A stretch of DNA of 64,000 nucleotides from Marinomonas arctica (GCF_003259225.1 NZ_QHJF01000011.1:124001-188000); one strand, 5' to 3'; shown: positions 50,397 through 59,374, counted from the stretch's first letter. Numbers and translations: made by a program. Notes: a model not told the origin generated them from the sequence alone.

Positions 50397-50513
50397 TTGA
50401 CCTCCTGTAGGGTGGGGTTATTTTGTGTTTAATTTACCTTGATTGGTCTGCTTTGTGGTTTAATCCAAAGATTCGTTTTCCTTGTAATTACCTTTTCCCT
50501 TTAGGCAGGCCGC

Positions 50514-50798
50514 ATGAACATAGATAAATCGAAAAAACGTATCGCAAAGAAAGTCAAAATGGGTTTTAAAGGTTATCCGCAACTGTCCATTGCGTATTTC
50601 GGTGACACAAAAGACATCGCTACAGAAGTTGTGGTGACTTTTACTGCAGAAGAGGGCGCAGAGCCGCAAGCACAGCGTTTTGCAGGACAAAGTGATGTAC
50701 GCGAAGACGAAGTGATTCAATCGGCCTTGGTGAAAATTATGGAACGCACCGATGCCAAAACGGTATTAGAAGTAGAAGGTGTTTCAATTAAGAGCTAA
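50514..50798 (+). CDS. Small conserved protein of unknown function
   Basis: A 94-residue soluble protein with a basic N-terminus (SKKRIAKKVKMGFKGYPQ), a beta-rich middle (ATEVVVTFTAEEGAEPQ) and an acidic helix (REDEVIQSALVKIMERTD). I recall similar unnamed proteins in marine gammaproteobacteria but know no function. The ribosome site is weak (AGGCCGC). The zinc-ATPase promoter follows 38 bp later. Confidence 0.7.
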   Translation: MNIDKSKKRIAKKVKMGFKGYPQLSIAYFGDTKDIATEVVVTFTAEEGAEPQAQRFAGQSDVREDEVIQSALVKIMERTDAKTVLEVEGVSIKS

Positions 50799-50835
50799 GA
50801 CTCTTTTTATTTTTTAAATAATAGGCAGTAGATGC

Positions 50836-50867
50836 TTGACCTTGGAGTATGCTCCAAGGTCTACACT
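50836..50867 (+). promoter_or_regulatory. MerR-family (ZntR/CadR-like) promoter-operator
   Basis: The -35 TTGACC (50836-50841) and the -10 TACACT (50862-50867) are 20 bp apart, the overlong spacing activated by MerR proteins. Between them lies the dyad ACCTTGGAG-TATG-CTCCAAGGT (50839-50860), very close in layout to the E. coli zntA operator. It drives the P-type ATPase gene. The regulator is not encoded in the window. Confidence 0.85.
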
Positions 50868-50897
50868 CTTGTTATAGACTCATAACAGGAGAGATTT

Positions 50898-53300
50898 ATG
50901 CATCACTCATCAGGTAAACATACAGAAAATTGCCAATCTCATTCTTCATGTCAGTGTTACCTTTCTAGTCAATCACAAGTTCATGTTCATCGAGCTCATT
51001 ATCATCAAGAGACAAGCGGGTCTTGTTGTTCAGCGCCAAGTGACGTTTCCTCTTGTTGCGCAAGCGATGATAGTGGCTCAAAAGAAAGTCAGTGTTGTTC
51101 TTCCAGTGAGGAAGACGACGCCAGTTGCTCTGCCTCTACTAATACAAATGACGATGCCTCTGTAGCGCAAGAAGTCGGAAAGCAAATATATAGTTGGCGT
51201 GTCAGCGGTATGGATTGCGCCAGTTGTGCGCGCTCTATTGAGAAAGCGGTTTCTTCCGTAGAAGGTGTAGTAAGTGCCAATGTGGTTTTCTCTACTGAAA
51301 AACTTCGCGTGTCGGTGAATGCTGATGTGTCTGACAAAATTCAACACGCTGTAAAAGGCATTGGCTTTGACTTAGTTTCTTTGAGTGACAGTGCTGCCAA
51401 GCAGCAGAGCCAAAAGCCTACCCACTCTGAACAACAAATGACGTCATGGTTTTCTCGCCAAAAATTAACCGAATACGGTCCAATCATCGCTTTGGCTGTA
51501 CTGATGTTATTGAGCTGGGGGATAGCCCAGTTTAACCCTGTGTTTGGCGAAACGGCTTTTATTGTCACGACCTTGGTTGGCTTAGTCCCCATCATGAAAA
51601 AGTCATGGCGCATGATGCGCAGCGGTTCGCCGTTCGCCATTGAAACCCTAATGAGCGTGGCGGCAATCGGCGCGTTATTCATTGGCGCTACGGCAGAAGC
51701 GGCCATGGTGTTGTTGCTGTTTATGATTGGCGAGAGCTTGGAATCCTTTGCGGCGAATCGTGCGCGCAAGGGCGTTAGCGCCTTGATGGCCTTGTTGCCA
51801 GAAGAAGCGTTGATTATCAAAGATGGCGAGCGCCAAAAAATCGCTATTGTGGATTTACGTCCAGGTGATGAAATTGAAGTATCACCGGGTGAACGCTTGC
51901 CGGCGGATGCTGAGCTGTTGTCCGGTATGGCAAGCTTTGATGAAAGCGCCTTGACGGGGGAATCTGTTCCTGTTGAGCGTTCATCTGGTGAAAAAGTGCC
52001 AGCAGGGAGTCTGTTGGTCGATAAGGTGGTGCGGCTCAAGGTAGTGTCAAAGCCGGGTAAAAACGCCATAGATCGAATTTTACAGCTTATTGAAGAAGCG
52101 GAAGAGCGCCGAGCACCACTTGAGCGCTTCTTAGATAAATTCAGTCGTATTTATACGCCCGTGATCATGCTGATTTCTGTCTTGGTGATCTTGATTCCGC
52201 CTTTGGCTTTCGCTCAATCTTGGGATACGTGGATTTATCGCGGTTTGGCTTTGTTACTGATTGGCTGTCCTTGTGCCTTGGTGATTTCGACACCAGCAGC
52301 GATAACCTCTGGGTTGGCAGCGGCAACTCGTCGAGGCGCTTTGATTAAAGGGGGCTTGGCGTTAGAGCAGCTTGGTCGAATCAAAACCATCGCTTTCGAT
52401 AAAACGGGTACGTTAACCGAAGGTAAGCCAAGTGTGACAGATGTGGTGACTTTTCATAACGTTAATGTGAATGATGTATTGGCGGCAGCAGCGTCCGTTG
52501 AGATGGGATCGCACCATCCTTTGGCGAAAGCTATTGTGCATTACGCCGAACAGCAAGGCGTTGCTTTCGTTCACGCTGATAATCGTAAAACCTTGGCGGG
52601 TGTTGGTGTGGAAGGGGATTTTGCGGGAAAGAAAATCAAGATCAGTTCCCCTAGTAAGCTGGATCAGGCTTTAGACGAGTCGATTCAACAGCAAGTGATG
52701 GGCCTTGAAGAAGAGGGCAAAACAGTCGTTATTGTACTGGAAGACGGCGAGCTAACGGGTTTGATCGCATTACGAGACAGATTGCGTGATGATGCGAAGG
52801 CGGCATTGAAAGACTTGGCGGATCTGGGGATTAATGGCGTGATGTTAACGGGGGATAATCCCCGTGCCGCGGCGGCCATTGCTACCGAGCTGAACATAGA
52901 TTTTCGCGCGAGTTTATTACCAGAAGACAAGGTCGCTGCTGTCACTGAGCTTAACCAACGACAAGCCACCGCCATGGTGGGCGATGGCATCAATGATGCG
53001 CCCGCGATGAAAGCGTCTACGATAGGTATTGCCATGGGTAGCGGCACAGACGTGGCGTTAGAAACCGCCGATGCTGCCTTGACCCACAATCGTTTGCAAG
53101 GCTTGGCTGAGATGATTCGTTTATCCCGCGCGACGAACGTGAATATTCGTCAAAATATTACCATCGCCTTAGGCTTAAAAGCCGTGTTTTTAGTGACAAC
53201 TTTGTTAGGTATAACGGGGTTGTGGTTGGCGGTATTGGCGGATTCTGGTGCGACAGCATTGGTGACAGCGAATGCTTTACGCTTGTTAAGAAAGCGCTGA
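50898..53300 (+). CDS. zntA: Zn2+/Cd2+/Pb2+-exporting P1B-type ATPase
   Basis: An 800-residue inner-membrane metal exporter. The N-terminus is unusually rich in His and Cys (about the first 75 residues: HSSCQCYL, SCCSAPSDVSSCCAS). One HMA domain with MDCASC follows (C107, C110). The ion-path CPC motif (C457-P458-C459), the phosphorylated Asp D501 in DKTGTLT, an HP motif (SHHPLAKA) and the hinge MVGDGINDAPAMK are present. The motif set and the ZntR-like promoter favour Zn/Cd/Pb over copper. Confidence 0.92.
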   Translation: MHHSSGKHTENCQSHSSCQCYLSSQSQVHVHRAHYHQETSGSCCSAPSDVSSCCASDDSGSKESQCCSSSEEDDASCSASTNTNDDASVAQEVGKQIYSWRVSGMDCASCARSIEKAVSSVEGVVSANVVFSTEKLRVSVNADVSDKIQHAVKGIGFDLVSLSDSAAKQQSQKPTHSEQQMTSWFSRQKLTEYGPIIALAVLMLLSWGIAQFNPVFGETAFIVTTLVGLVPIMKKSWRMMRSGSPFAIETLMSVAAIGALFIGATAEAAMVLLLFMIGESLESFAANRARKGVSALMALLPEEALIIKDGERQKIAIVDLRPGDEIEVSPGERLPADAELLSGMASFDESALTGESVPVERSSGEKVPAGSLLVDKVVRLKVVSKPGKNAIDRILQLIEEAEERRAPLERFLDKFSRIYTPVIMLISVLVILIPPLAFAQSWDTWIYRGLALLLIGCPCALVISTPAAITSGLAAATRRGALIKGGLALEQLGRIKTIAFDKTGTLTEGKPSVTDVVTFHNVNVNDVLAAAASVEMGSHHPLAKAIVHYAEQQGVAFVHADNRKTLAGVGVEGDFAGKKIKISSPSKLDQALDESIQQQVMGLEEEGKTVVIVLEDGELTGLIALRDRLRDDAKAALKDLADLGINGVMLTGDNPRAAAAIATELNIDFRASLLPEDKVAAVTELNQRQATAMVGDGINDAPAMKASTIGIAMGSGTDVALETADAALTHNRLQGLAEMIRLSRATNVNIRQNITIALGLKAVFLVTTLLGITGLWLAVLADSGATALVTANALRLLRKR

Positions 53301-53639
53301 GTAGAGCATGGTAGTAGTGCCCTAAATGAACCGCCAGTCATAAATATTTCATTTATGTTAATGAAATGGGTAAGAAAAAATTAATAACCGCCATAAGCTA
53401 CGAAGTTTTGCTTTGTAGGCTCATCTTTATAGAAAGTTGGTGATAGGATTTCGCACCTTGTGTTTGATGTTGGTCGTAGAGCGGATGTTTTTGGTGGTGT
53501 TAAACCAACCACAAAACGCTCACACTGCGGTTAGCCTATATCAATGTCTGATGCTGGTGAGGTGCTTTTAGTCTGTCTTTTTGAAGACGGCAAGCACGTC
53601 CTATCATCCAACTATAAAATAATAGATGTTGTTTGCTTT
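53301..53639. other. Region between zntA and the FucP-type gene, with two dyads
   Basis: This 339-bp gap has no convincing gene. TTTCATT-N6-AATGAAA lies at 53347-53366, the same half-sites as in the inositol promoter region. A hairpin with one bulge (53396-53405 with 53411-53421) lacks a T-run and may be a weak zntA terminator. No promoter for the transporter gene stands out. Confidence 0.4.
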
Positions 53640-54944
53640 ATGAAAAATCAAAATACAGCTCCTGAAAAGTCCCTCTCTGCCCCGTTCGTTTATCCGAACA
53701 TGAAAATCGCGTTTATCCTATTGATTACCTGTTTTGCGGCATGGGGCGTTGCGGCCAACATGACCGATCCATTGGTAAAAGTGTTTAGCAAGATTTTTAC
53801 CATGAGCACCTTTGAATCCGCCCTTGTGCAGTTCGCTTATTACGGCGCATATTTCTGTTTGGCGATCCCAGCGGCGTTTATCAACGCACGTTACTCTTAT
53901 AAAGCGGGTGTATTGACTGGTTTAGGTTTGGCTATTTTAGGGGCCTTGGCTTTTTATCCTGCCAGCGTGTCGATGACTTATGGTTTCTTTTTGGCGGCGC
54001 TGTTTATTTTGGCAGCAGGCTTGTCTATTTTAGAAACCTCAGCGAATCCTTTTGTGATGACCATGGGGCCAGAAGGCAGCGCAGCGCGTCGTTTGAACTT
54101 AGCTCAGGCGTTCAATCCGGTTGGTACTAACATCGGTGTATTTCTTGCTGCGACATTGATTCTTCCTAACCTAAACACAGCTTCAGCCGAAGAAAGAGCC
54201 AGCATGGCGCCAGAAATGCTACTGAGCATTCGTGCGGATGAGCTAAACAGCGTGATGACACCTTATGTCGGCATGGCGTTTGTGTTGATGATTATCTGGG
54301 CGCTTATCTATTTCATGCGTATCCCTAAATCAGAGAACAAGGTTAATGTTGACGAAGTTCAGACGATTGATTTCATGGCGACATTAGGCCGATTACTTGC
54401 CCGAAAACAGTACCGTTGGGGTGTAGTAGCGCAGTTTTTTAACGTAGCGGCGCAAACTTGTACTTGGACCTTTACCATTCAATACGTACAAGAAACTCTA
54501 GGTGGCACCGAAGCCAGCGCGTCTGATTATTTACAGTACAGTTTGATTATTTTCTTGATATCGCGTTTTGTGATGACCTGGTTGATGGGCTTTTTCCGTC
54601 CCGCTGTGTTGTTGAGTATCTTGGCGCTATTGGGTACGGCTTTGTGTTTGTACGCTGTTATGGTGCCAGATGTAACCGGTGTTTGGGCTATCGTGTCTAT
54701 TTCTGCCTGTTTATCTTTGATGTTCCCAACCATTTACAGCATCGCGTTGGACGGTCTTGGTAGCGATACGAAATTTGGTTCTGCGGGTTTGGTCATGGCT
54801 ATTTTGGGTGGTGCGGTTATGCCGCTTGTGCAAGGCGCAACCATTGATGAATACGGCGCGATTATTTCTTATGTTGTGCCTGCAGTCTGTTTCTTAGTGG
54901 TGGCAGCGTACGGCATGTTCTCAGTGAAAAATACCACGGTTTAA
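53640..54944 (+). CDS. FucP-family sugar:H+ symporter (MFS)
   Basis: A 434-residue major-facilitator transporter with twelve helices, of the FucP group (L-fucose, glucose/galactose, N-acetylglucosamine). Recognisable segments are GVAANMTDPLVKVF, with the Asp matching FucP's first-helix site, ILETSANPFVMTMGPEGSAARRLNLAQAFNPVGT, and the C-terminal YSIALDGLGSDTKFGSAGLVMAILGGA. The ATG at 53640 gives the usual family length; an in-frame start at 53544 would add an unrelated 32-residue leader. The exact sugar cannot be told. Confidence 0.87.
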   Translation: MKNQNTAPEKSLSAPFVYPNMKIAFILLITCFAAWGVAANMTDPLVKVFSKIFTMSTFESALVQFAYYGAYFCLAIPAAFINARYSYKAGVLTGLGLAILGALAFYPASVSMTYGFFLAALFILAAGLSILETSANPFVMTMGPEGSAARRLNLAQAFNPVGTNIGVFLAATLILPNLNTASAEERASMAPEMLLSIRADELNSVMTPYVGMAFVLMIIWALIYFMRIPKSENKVNVDEVQTIDFMATLGRLLARKQYRWGVVAQFFNVAAQTCTWTFTIQYVQETLGGTEASASDYLQYSLIIFLISRFVMTWLMGFFRPAVLLSILALLGTALCLYAVMVPDVTGVWAIVSISACLSLMFPTIYSIALDGLGSDTKFGSAGLVMAILGGAVMPLVQGATIDEYGAIISYVVPAVCFLVVAAYGMFSVKNTTV

Positions 54945-54966
54945 TCACTGATAAACATCTATAAAG

Positions 54967-54993
54967 AGCCTCGCTAATGCGGGGCTTTTTTTT
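54967..54993 (+). terminator. Terminator of the FucP-type gene
   Basis: AGCCTCGC (54967-54974) and GCGGGGCT (54979-54986) pair with one G-U, followed by a run of eight T. Confidence 0.85.
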
Positions 54994-55013
54994 GCCTGTG
55001 ACTTTGTGCCTTA

Positions 55014-55047
55014 ACTTCCTTATCATCCGGTAAACTATTAAGGAAGT
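55014..55047 (+). promoter_or_regulatory. Dyad covering the ribosome site of the AraC-family gene
   Basis: ACTTCCTTA (55014-55022) and TAAGGAAGT (55039-55047) are perfect inverted repeats with a 16-base spacer. The right arm contains AAGGAAG just ahead of the ATG at 55057. It could hide the ribosome site in RNA or serve as an operator. Confidence 0.4.
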
Positions 55048-55056
55048 AGGTTTGTT

Positions 55057-55956
55057 ATGTATTTGTCGAACAGAGCGGAAATATTAGAAGAAGAAAGCCG
55101 CGTATTTGCCCATTCTGTGACGCAGTGCGAGTTGCATCATCACGATGCACATGAGTGTTTGTGGGTAGTAAAAGGCCGTATTCGCGTACAAGTCATGGAT
55201 GAGATATTCGCTTTACAGGAAGGCGATGTGTTATTCATCAATAAAGACTTACCTCATGCCACACAATCGATAGAGGACGATAACCTAGTACTTTGTCTGC
55301 AACACAATTTTGCCAGTTTGGCTTTGGATAGCAGGCCAATGAAAGACTGGAACTTAGTCCAGAAAAGTATGTTGCCGAACATTAAGCAGCTCATAGCGCA
55401 CCTCTGGTGGGAACAGCACTATAAAGCGGATCATTGGCAACAAGCACAAACGAGCTTATTGGCTCAACTTGGATTGTTATTTACTCGATATTTTCCTCCT
55501 ACAAATCCCACTAAGCCTGATTTGATGGAATCTACTCTATTAATGAATGACTTGCTAAGTCAAATTTCTTCGCGTTATCAAGAGCATATTTCTTTGTCTC
55601 TGTTAGCCGAGGAGCTAGGTTTGTCGGAGGCCTATTTAAGTCGCTACTTTAAAGCCAAAGTTGGCGAGACTTTTTTGCGTTATCTGACACTTTATCGGTT
55701 GGAAAAGAGCTTGTCTGATCTTGCTCAAAAACCGAAAAAGGCCATATCAGATATTGCTTTGGATCACGGTTTTCCTTCGGTGAAAGCCTTTAATATGGCG
55801 TTCCGTAGAGAATACGATTGCACACCAACAGAGTTTCGTCTTAAACATGAGAAAGTAGCTTTGGTGAGTGTTGGCCAAGCGTATGCTGGAATTGATATTG
55901 CACTGTTAAAGATGCGAATTATGCCTTGGTTGGATAAGCAATTTTTATACTTATAA
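55057..55956 (+). CDS. AraC-family regulator with cupin sensor
   Basis: A 299-residue regulator. The N-terminal cupin has a His-rich pocket (CELHHHDAHECLWVVKGRIRV, LFINKDLPHATQ). Two C-terminal HTHs follow (LSLLAEELGLSEAYLSRYFKAKVGE and ISDIALDHGFPSVKAFNMAFRREYDCTPTEFR). It lies just upstream of a GPH symporter and a GH3 glycosidase, so it probably activates them through the repeats at 55972-56018. The sensed ligand is presumably a sugar. Confidence 0.88.
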   Translation: MYLSNRAEILEEESRVFAHSVTQCELHHHDAHECLWVVKGRIRVQVMDEIFALQEGDVLFINKDLPHATQSIEDDNLVLCLQHNFASLALDSRPMKDWNLVQKSMLPNIKQLIAHLWWEQHYKADHWQQAQTSLLAQLGLLFTRYFPPTNPTKPDLMESTLLMNDLLSQISSRYQEHISLSLLAEELGLSEAYLSRYFKAKVGETFLRYLTLYRLEKSLSDLAQKPKKAISDIALDHGFPSVKAFNMAFRREYDCTPTEFRLKHEKVALVSVGQAYAGIDIALLKMRIMPWLDKQFLYL

Positions 55957-55971
55957 CCTACGCTGATTTTT

Positions 55972-56018
55972 CAGGTTAAATTTTCAGGTCAAAAAAAGGC
56001 TATTGAGCAGGTCAAAAA
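55972..56018 (+). promoter_or_regulatory. Direct repeats CAGGTCAAAAA, probable AraC-type activator sites
   Basis: Two identical 11-mers at 55985-55995 and 56008-56018 are 23 bp apart, about two helical turns, as expected for AraC-family binding. A weaker copy (CAGGTTAAA) starts at 55972. They lie directly upstream of the symporter-glycosidase pair. Confidence 0.6.
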
Positions 56019-56085
56019 TCGGATAGCGTGTTTGATATTAATTCCCATAATGAAGCCAAACAATAAATACAAAAAAGGTTTCATT

Positions 56086-57432
56086 ATGAAGAAGTTGTCG
56101 TTTTTCGATAAGGTTAGTTATGGCTTTGGTGACTTAGCCAGTAATGTGGTGTTTACTGCGGTTGGCACCTATTTAATGTTTTTTTATACCGATGTGTTTG
56201 GAATTTCTGCGGCTTTGGTCGGGACTTTGTTCTTTGTCACCCGAATGTGGGACGCCATATCCGATCCCATTATGGGTATGATAGGTGATAGAACCCAAAC
56301 GCGGTTTGGTAAGTTTCGACCTTATTTACTCTATGTGCCTATTCCTTTAGCGATTGTCGCTGTACTCACGTTTACGACGCCTGATCTGGATGAATCCGGC
56401 AAGATCATTTGGGCATTTGTCACCTATATTCTATTGATGACACTGTATACGGCCATCAATATTCCATACTCTTCTTTACCAGCCACCATATCGGATAGCC
56501 CAATTGAGCGCGGTCAAATGGCATCGTTTCGTATGGTGTTGGCGTTTACAGGTGCCTTGTTGGTTAACGCCGGAACCCTTCCCTTAGTGGAATTCTTTGG
56601 CAATGGCAATAAACAGCAGGGTTTTCAATACACCATGATGTTGTTAAGTGCCATTATGGTGGTGATGTTTTGGTTGTGCTTTTCCCGTGTTAAAGAGCGA
56701 GTTCCGGTTATCAAACAAGACTCTTCCCTAAAAGACGATTTTGCTGTGGTAATCAAAAATCGTGCATGGTGGGTGACATTATTAGTAGGGATACCGACTT
56801 TCACCTTTGCTTTATTGCCTTTTTCAGTAGCTATGTACTTTTTCACCTATAACGTGGGGGATGTCAGTGCAGCAGGACTGTTTTTTACTTTTGGTACGTT
56901 AGGCATGATTGCGGGAGCTCTCCTGACGATTACAGTCGTAAAGTATCTATCTAAACGCATTATTATGATTATCTCAGCGCTGGGCAGCATGCTTTGCATT
57001 GGTAGCTTATATTGGCTTTATGTTGTCGATGTTAAAGTCATTTACGCCATTATTTTTGTTAGTCAATTCTTTATCGGCATGTGCGCTTGCGCTCTTTGGG
57101 GAATGGTATCGGATACCGCGGATTATATTGAGTGGAAATCGGGTCGACAAGTTGTTGGTTTATCAACGAGCTCTGTTACTTTTTCACATAAATTTGGTAT
57201 GGGTTTAAGTGGAGCCTTTGTTGGGGCAGGGCTTAGTTTTGTTGGTTATCAGGCAGGTGTAGAACAAAGTGAAGAATCTAAACATATGATTTTATTACTG
57301 ATGAGTCTAATTCCTGCTTTTGGATGTGCATGTATTGCTTTGATTGCCAATTTTTATCCAATTACTCAAGCCGTAGAGAACGCTATGCAATCTGAGTTAC
57401 GAGCTAATCGTGAAGCCAAATTAAGAGTGTAA
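56086..57432 (+). CDS. GPH-family glycoside:cation symporter
   Basis: A 448-residue twelve-helix MFS transporter of the glycoside-pentoside-hexuronide group (MelB/XynB-like). Markers are KVSYGFGDLASNVVFTAVGTYLMFFYTDVFG, MWDAISDPIMGMIGDRTQTRFGKFRPYLLY, NIPYSSLPATISDSP and WGMVSDTADYIEWKSGRQVVG. The ATG at 56086 has AAAAAAGG upstream and fits the family start; an ATG 18 codons earlier lacks support. With the GH3 gene 28 bp downstream it forms an uptake-and-hydrolysis pair. Confidence 0.92.
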   Translation: MKKLSFFDKVSYGFGDLASNVVFTAVGTYLMFFYTDVFGISAALVGTLFFVTRMWDAISDPIMGMIGDRTQTRFGKFRPYLLYVPIPLAIVAVLTFTTPDLDESGKIIWAFVTYILLMTLYTAINIPYSSLPATISDSPIERGQMASFRMVLAFTGALLVNAGTLPLVEFFGNGNKQQGFQYTMMLLSAIMVVMFWLCFSRVKERVPVIKQDSSLKDDFAVVIKNRAWWVTLLVGIPTFTFALLPFSVAMYFFTYNVGDVSAAGLFFTFGTLGMIAGALLTITVVKYLSKRIIMIISALGSMLCIGSLYWLYVVDVKVIYAIIFVSQFFIGMCACALWGMVSDTADYIEWKSGRQVVGLSTSSVTFSHKFGMGLSGAFVGAGLSFVGYQAGVEQSEESKHMILLLMSLIPAFGCACIALIANFYPITQAVENAMQSELRANREAKLRV

Positions 57433-57460
57433 GCTAATATTTAATAAAGGAATTGTTACT

Positions 57461-59122
57461 ATGTATGAGTCTTTTCGAAAGACACCGTTTTATCTAAACG
57501 ATCAAGCCATTGAGTGGGTTAGTAAGACTTATTCAGAATTAACATTGGAACAAAAAGTTGGACAACTTTTTAATCTAATGATTTTAAATAACTCAGATGA
57601 AGAATTATCTTTAGTCAAATTAATTCAGCCAGGTGGCATAACGAAGTTTATAGTGGAGGAGCTTGATAGCGAAGTGAAGATTATGAATCAACTTCGTGAT
57701 CATTCTAATCTTCCTCTTTTGGTGAGTGGCGACCTTGAAGGTGGTGGCATGAGCTTTTCATTTGGTGCTCAAGTGCCAAACCAGCTTGGCCTTGCGGGAC
57801 TAAAAGATGAAAGGGCGGTGGAGTATTGTACTCAGGTTATTGCACAAGAATCGAAACTTTTGGGGTTCAACTGGTCTTTTACCCCAGTTATCGATATCAA
57901 TGCTAAGTTTCGTAGTGCCATAGTGGGTACCAGATCTTATGGTAGCGATGTTGATATCATTGAACGCATGAGTCGGGCAAATATTACGACTTTCCAAAAC
58001 AATGGCATTGCGGCCACGGCTAAGCATTGGCCGGGTGAAGGTTTCGACGATCGAGACCAACATCTAGTCACGACGGTCAATCCACTAAATATGTTGGAAT
58101 GGGAAGAGCGTTATGGACGACTTTATCGTAGTGCGATTGAATGCAATGTGATGTCGATTATGTCGGCGCACATTGCGTTGCCTGAGTACGTAAAATCCCA
58201 TGATGACAACCCTGAAGAATGGTGGCGACCAGCCAGTGTAAGCAAATTGCTTAATGAAAAACTGCTGCGTGGTGAGTTGGGCTTTAATGGCTTAATTGTT
58301 TCTGATGCGACTACCATGGCTGGTGTGAGTGGTTGGGCAAAACGAGAAGACGTGGTGGCTGAGATTATTGAAAATGGCTGCGATATGCTGTTATTTTGCA
58401 AAGACCCAGTCGAAGATTATGCGTTTATGTTAAAAGCGGTGCGTGAAGGTCGAGTATCGGAAGCGCGACTAGAGCAATCTGTGCTGCGTATTTTAGCGAT
58501 GAAAGCGGCCTTGGGTTTGCAGAACAAACCGGAAGAAATTAGTGTCGATAAATTTAATGCACTGTTGGCTTCTGACTACGCCGATAAGATATCTGAGTTA
58601 AATCGTCGTACTGTGCATTTAGTCAAAAATCGTAATGATATTTTGCCGATTAGTTTAGACCATCATAAGCGAGTGTTGATTATTTCCACAGGTTTACGAC
58701 ATACTTTTGTTGCTGAGCCTCTGCCACTGAGCGTGGCGAGTATATTAAGGAATGAAGGCTTTCAGGTAACAGAGTTTCATGCAGGAATGGCTTTAAATGT
58801 GAATGATTATGATTGGGTGCTCTATCTATCCGCAGATGAATCCATGTTGTTGAAGTCGCATATTTATATTGATTGGATGGCATTACAAGATGGTTTTGTG
58901 AATGCTACCTATCGTCCTTGGGTGGATATTCCAACGGTGATGGTGTCTTTTGGTCACCCTTATCTTTTGTATGATGCGCCGAAAGCGCCAGTTTACATTA
59001 ACGCTTACAGCCCTTTATTAGAGGTTCAACAGGCCGTTGTCGATGGTTTATTAGGCCGACTGAGCTTTAATACCGATGCTGCTATTGATCCGTTTTGTGG
59101 GTTAGAGCAGCTGCGTTATTGA
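57461..59122 (+). CDS. Glycoside hydrolase family 3 enzyme, cytoplasmic
   Basis: A 553-residue GH3 enzyme without signal peptide, so it acts on imported sugar. The TIM barrel has KHWPGEGFDDRDQH (K188-H189, and D199-x-H201, the Asp-His acid/base pair of NagZ-type GH3 enzymes). The nucleophile is D282 in GLIVSDATTMAG. A second alpha/beta domain follows from about residue 380. The Asp-His dyad points to a beta-N-acetylhexosaminidase or GlcNAc-type phosphorylase rather than a beta-glucosidase. It is paired with the GPH symporter. Confidence 0.87.
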   Translation: MYESFRKTPFYLNDQAIEWVSKTYSELTLEQKVGQLFNLMILNNSDEELSLVKLIQPGGITKFIVEELDSEVKIMNQLRDHSNLPLLVSGDLEGGGMSFSFGAQVPNQLGLAGLKDERAVEYCTQVIAQESKLLGFNWSFTPVIDINAKFRSAIVGTRSYGSDVDIIERMSRANITTFQNNGIAATAKHWPGEGFDDRDQHLVTTVNPLNMLEWEERYGRLYRSAIECNVMSIMSAHIALPEYVKSHDDNPEEWWRPASVSKLLNEKLLRGELGFNGLIVSDATTMAGVSGWAKREDVVAEIIENGCDMLLFCKDPVEDYAFMLKAVREGRVSEARLEQSVLRILAMKAALGLQNKPEEISVDKFNALLASDYADKISELNRRTVHLVKNRNDILPISLDHHKRVLIISTGLRHTFVAEPLPLSVASILRNEGFQVTEFHAGMALNVNDYDWVLYLSADESMLLKSHIYIDWMALQDGFVNATYRPWVDIPTVMVSFGHPYLLYDAPKAPVYINAYSPLLEVQQAVVDGLLGRLSFNTDAAIDPFCGLEQLRY

Positions 59123-59145
59123 TCGATGGGGGTTTTGATAACAAG

Positions 59146-59179
59146 AGCTTGTGTGCTTTATGCATACAAGCTTTTTTTG
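59146..59179 (+). terminator. Terminator of the symporter-GH3 operon
   Basis: AGCTTGTGTGC and GCATACAAGCT form an 11-bp stem with one mismatch, followed by a run of seven T. Confidence 0.85.
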
Positions 59180-59183
59180 TTTG

Positions 59184-59374
59184 CTGACTTTGTGTTTAAA
59201 CTCGCTTATGATGGTCCATTGTGGTGCAAAACCACCGCTCTACTTGGAAAGAGCGAGTGTTATAAAAACAAGGAAGGTTTCTTGCCAGAGCAAATTCCCC
59301 TTCCACTATACTTTTTACACACGAAAAAATTTCTGAATCAAGTCGTAGGTGACTCGTTTACTTACGGCTTTTTT
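59184..59374 (+). ncRNA. Candidate small RNA with its own promoter and terminator
   Basis: A possible promoter is CTGACT (59184-59189), 17 bp, TATGAT (59207-59212). The predicted transcript from about 59219 carries three consecutive hairpins: GTGGT/ACCAC (59221-59235), CGCTCT/AGAGCG (59236-59255) and GGAAGG/CCTTCC (59272-59304). It ends in a stem (AAGTCGTAGGT against ACTTACGGCTT) followed by TTTTTT near 59370. It matches no RNA family I know. Confidence 0.45.

Noticed and set aside
51341-52069. Open frame of about 240 codons on the minus strand
   Set aside because: It lies wholly inside zntA in the antisense direction. Its composition (Ser/Ala/Pro-rich) is that of a reverse-frame shadow, and it has no ribosome site.
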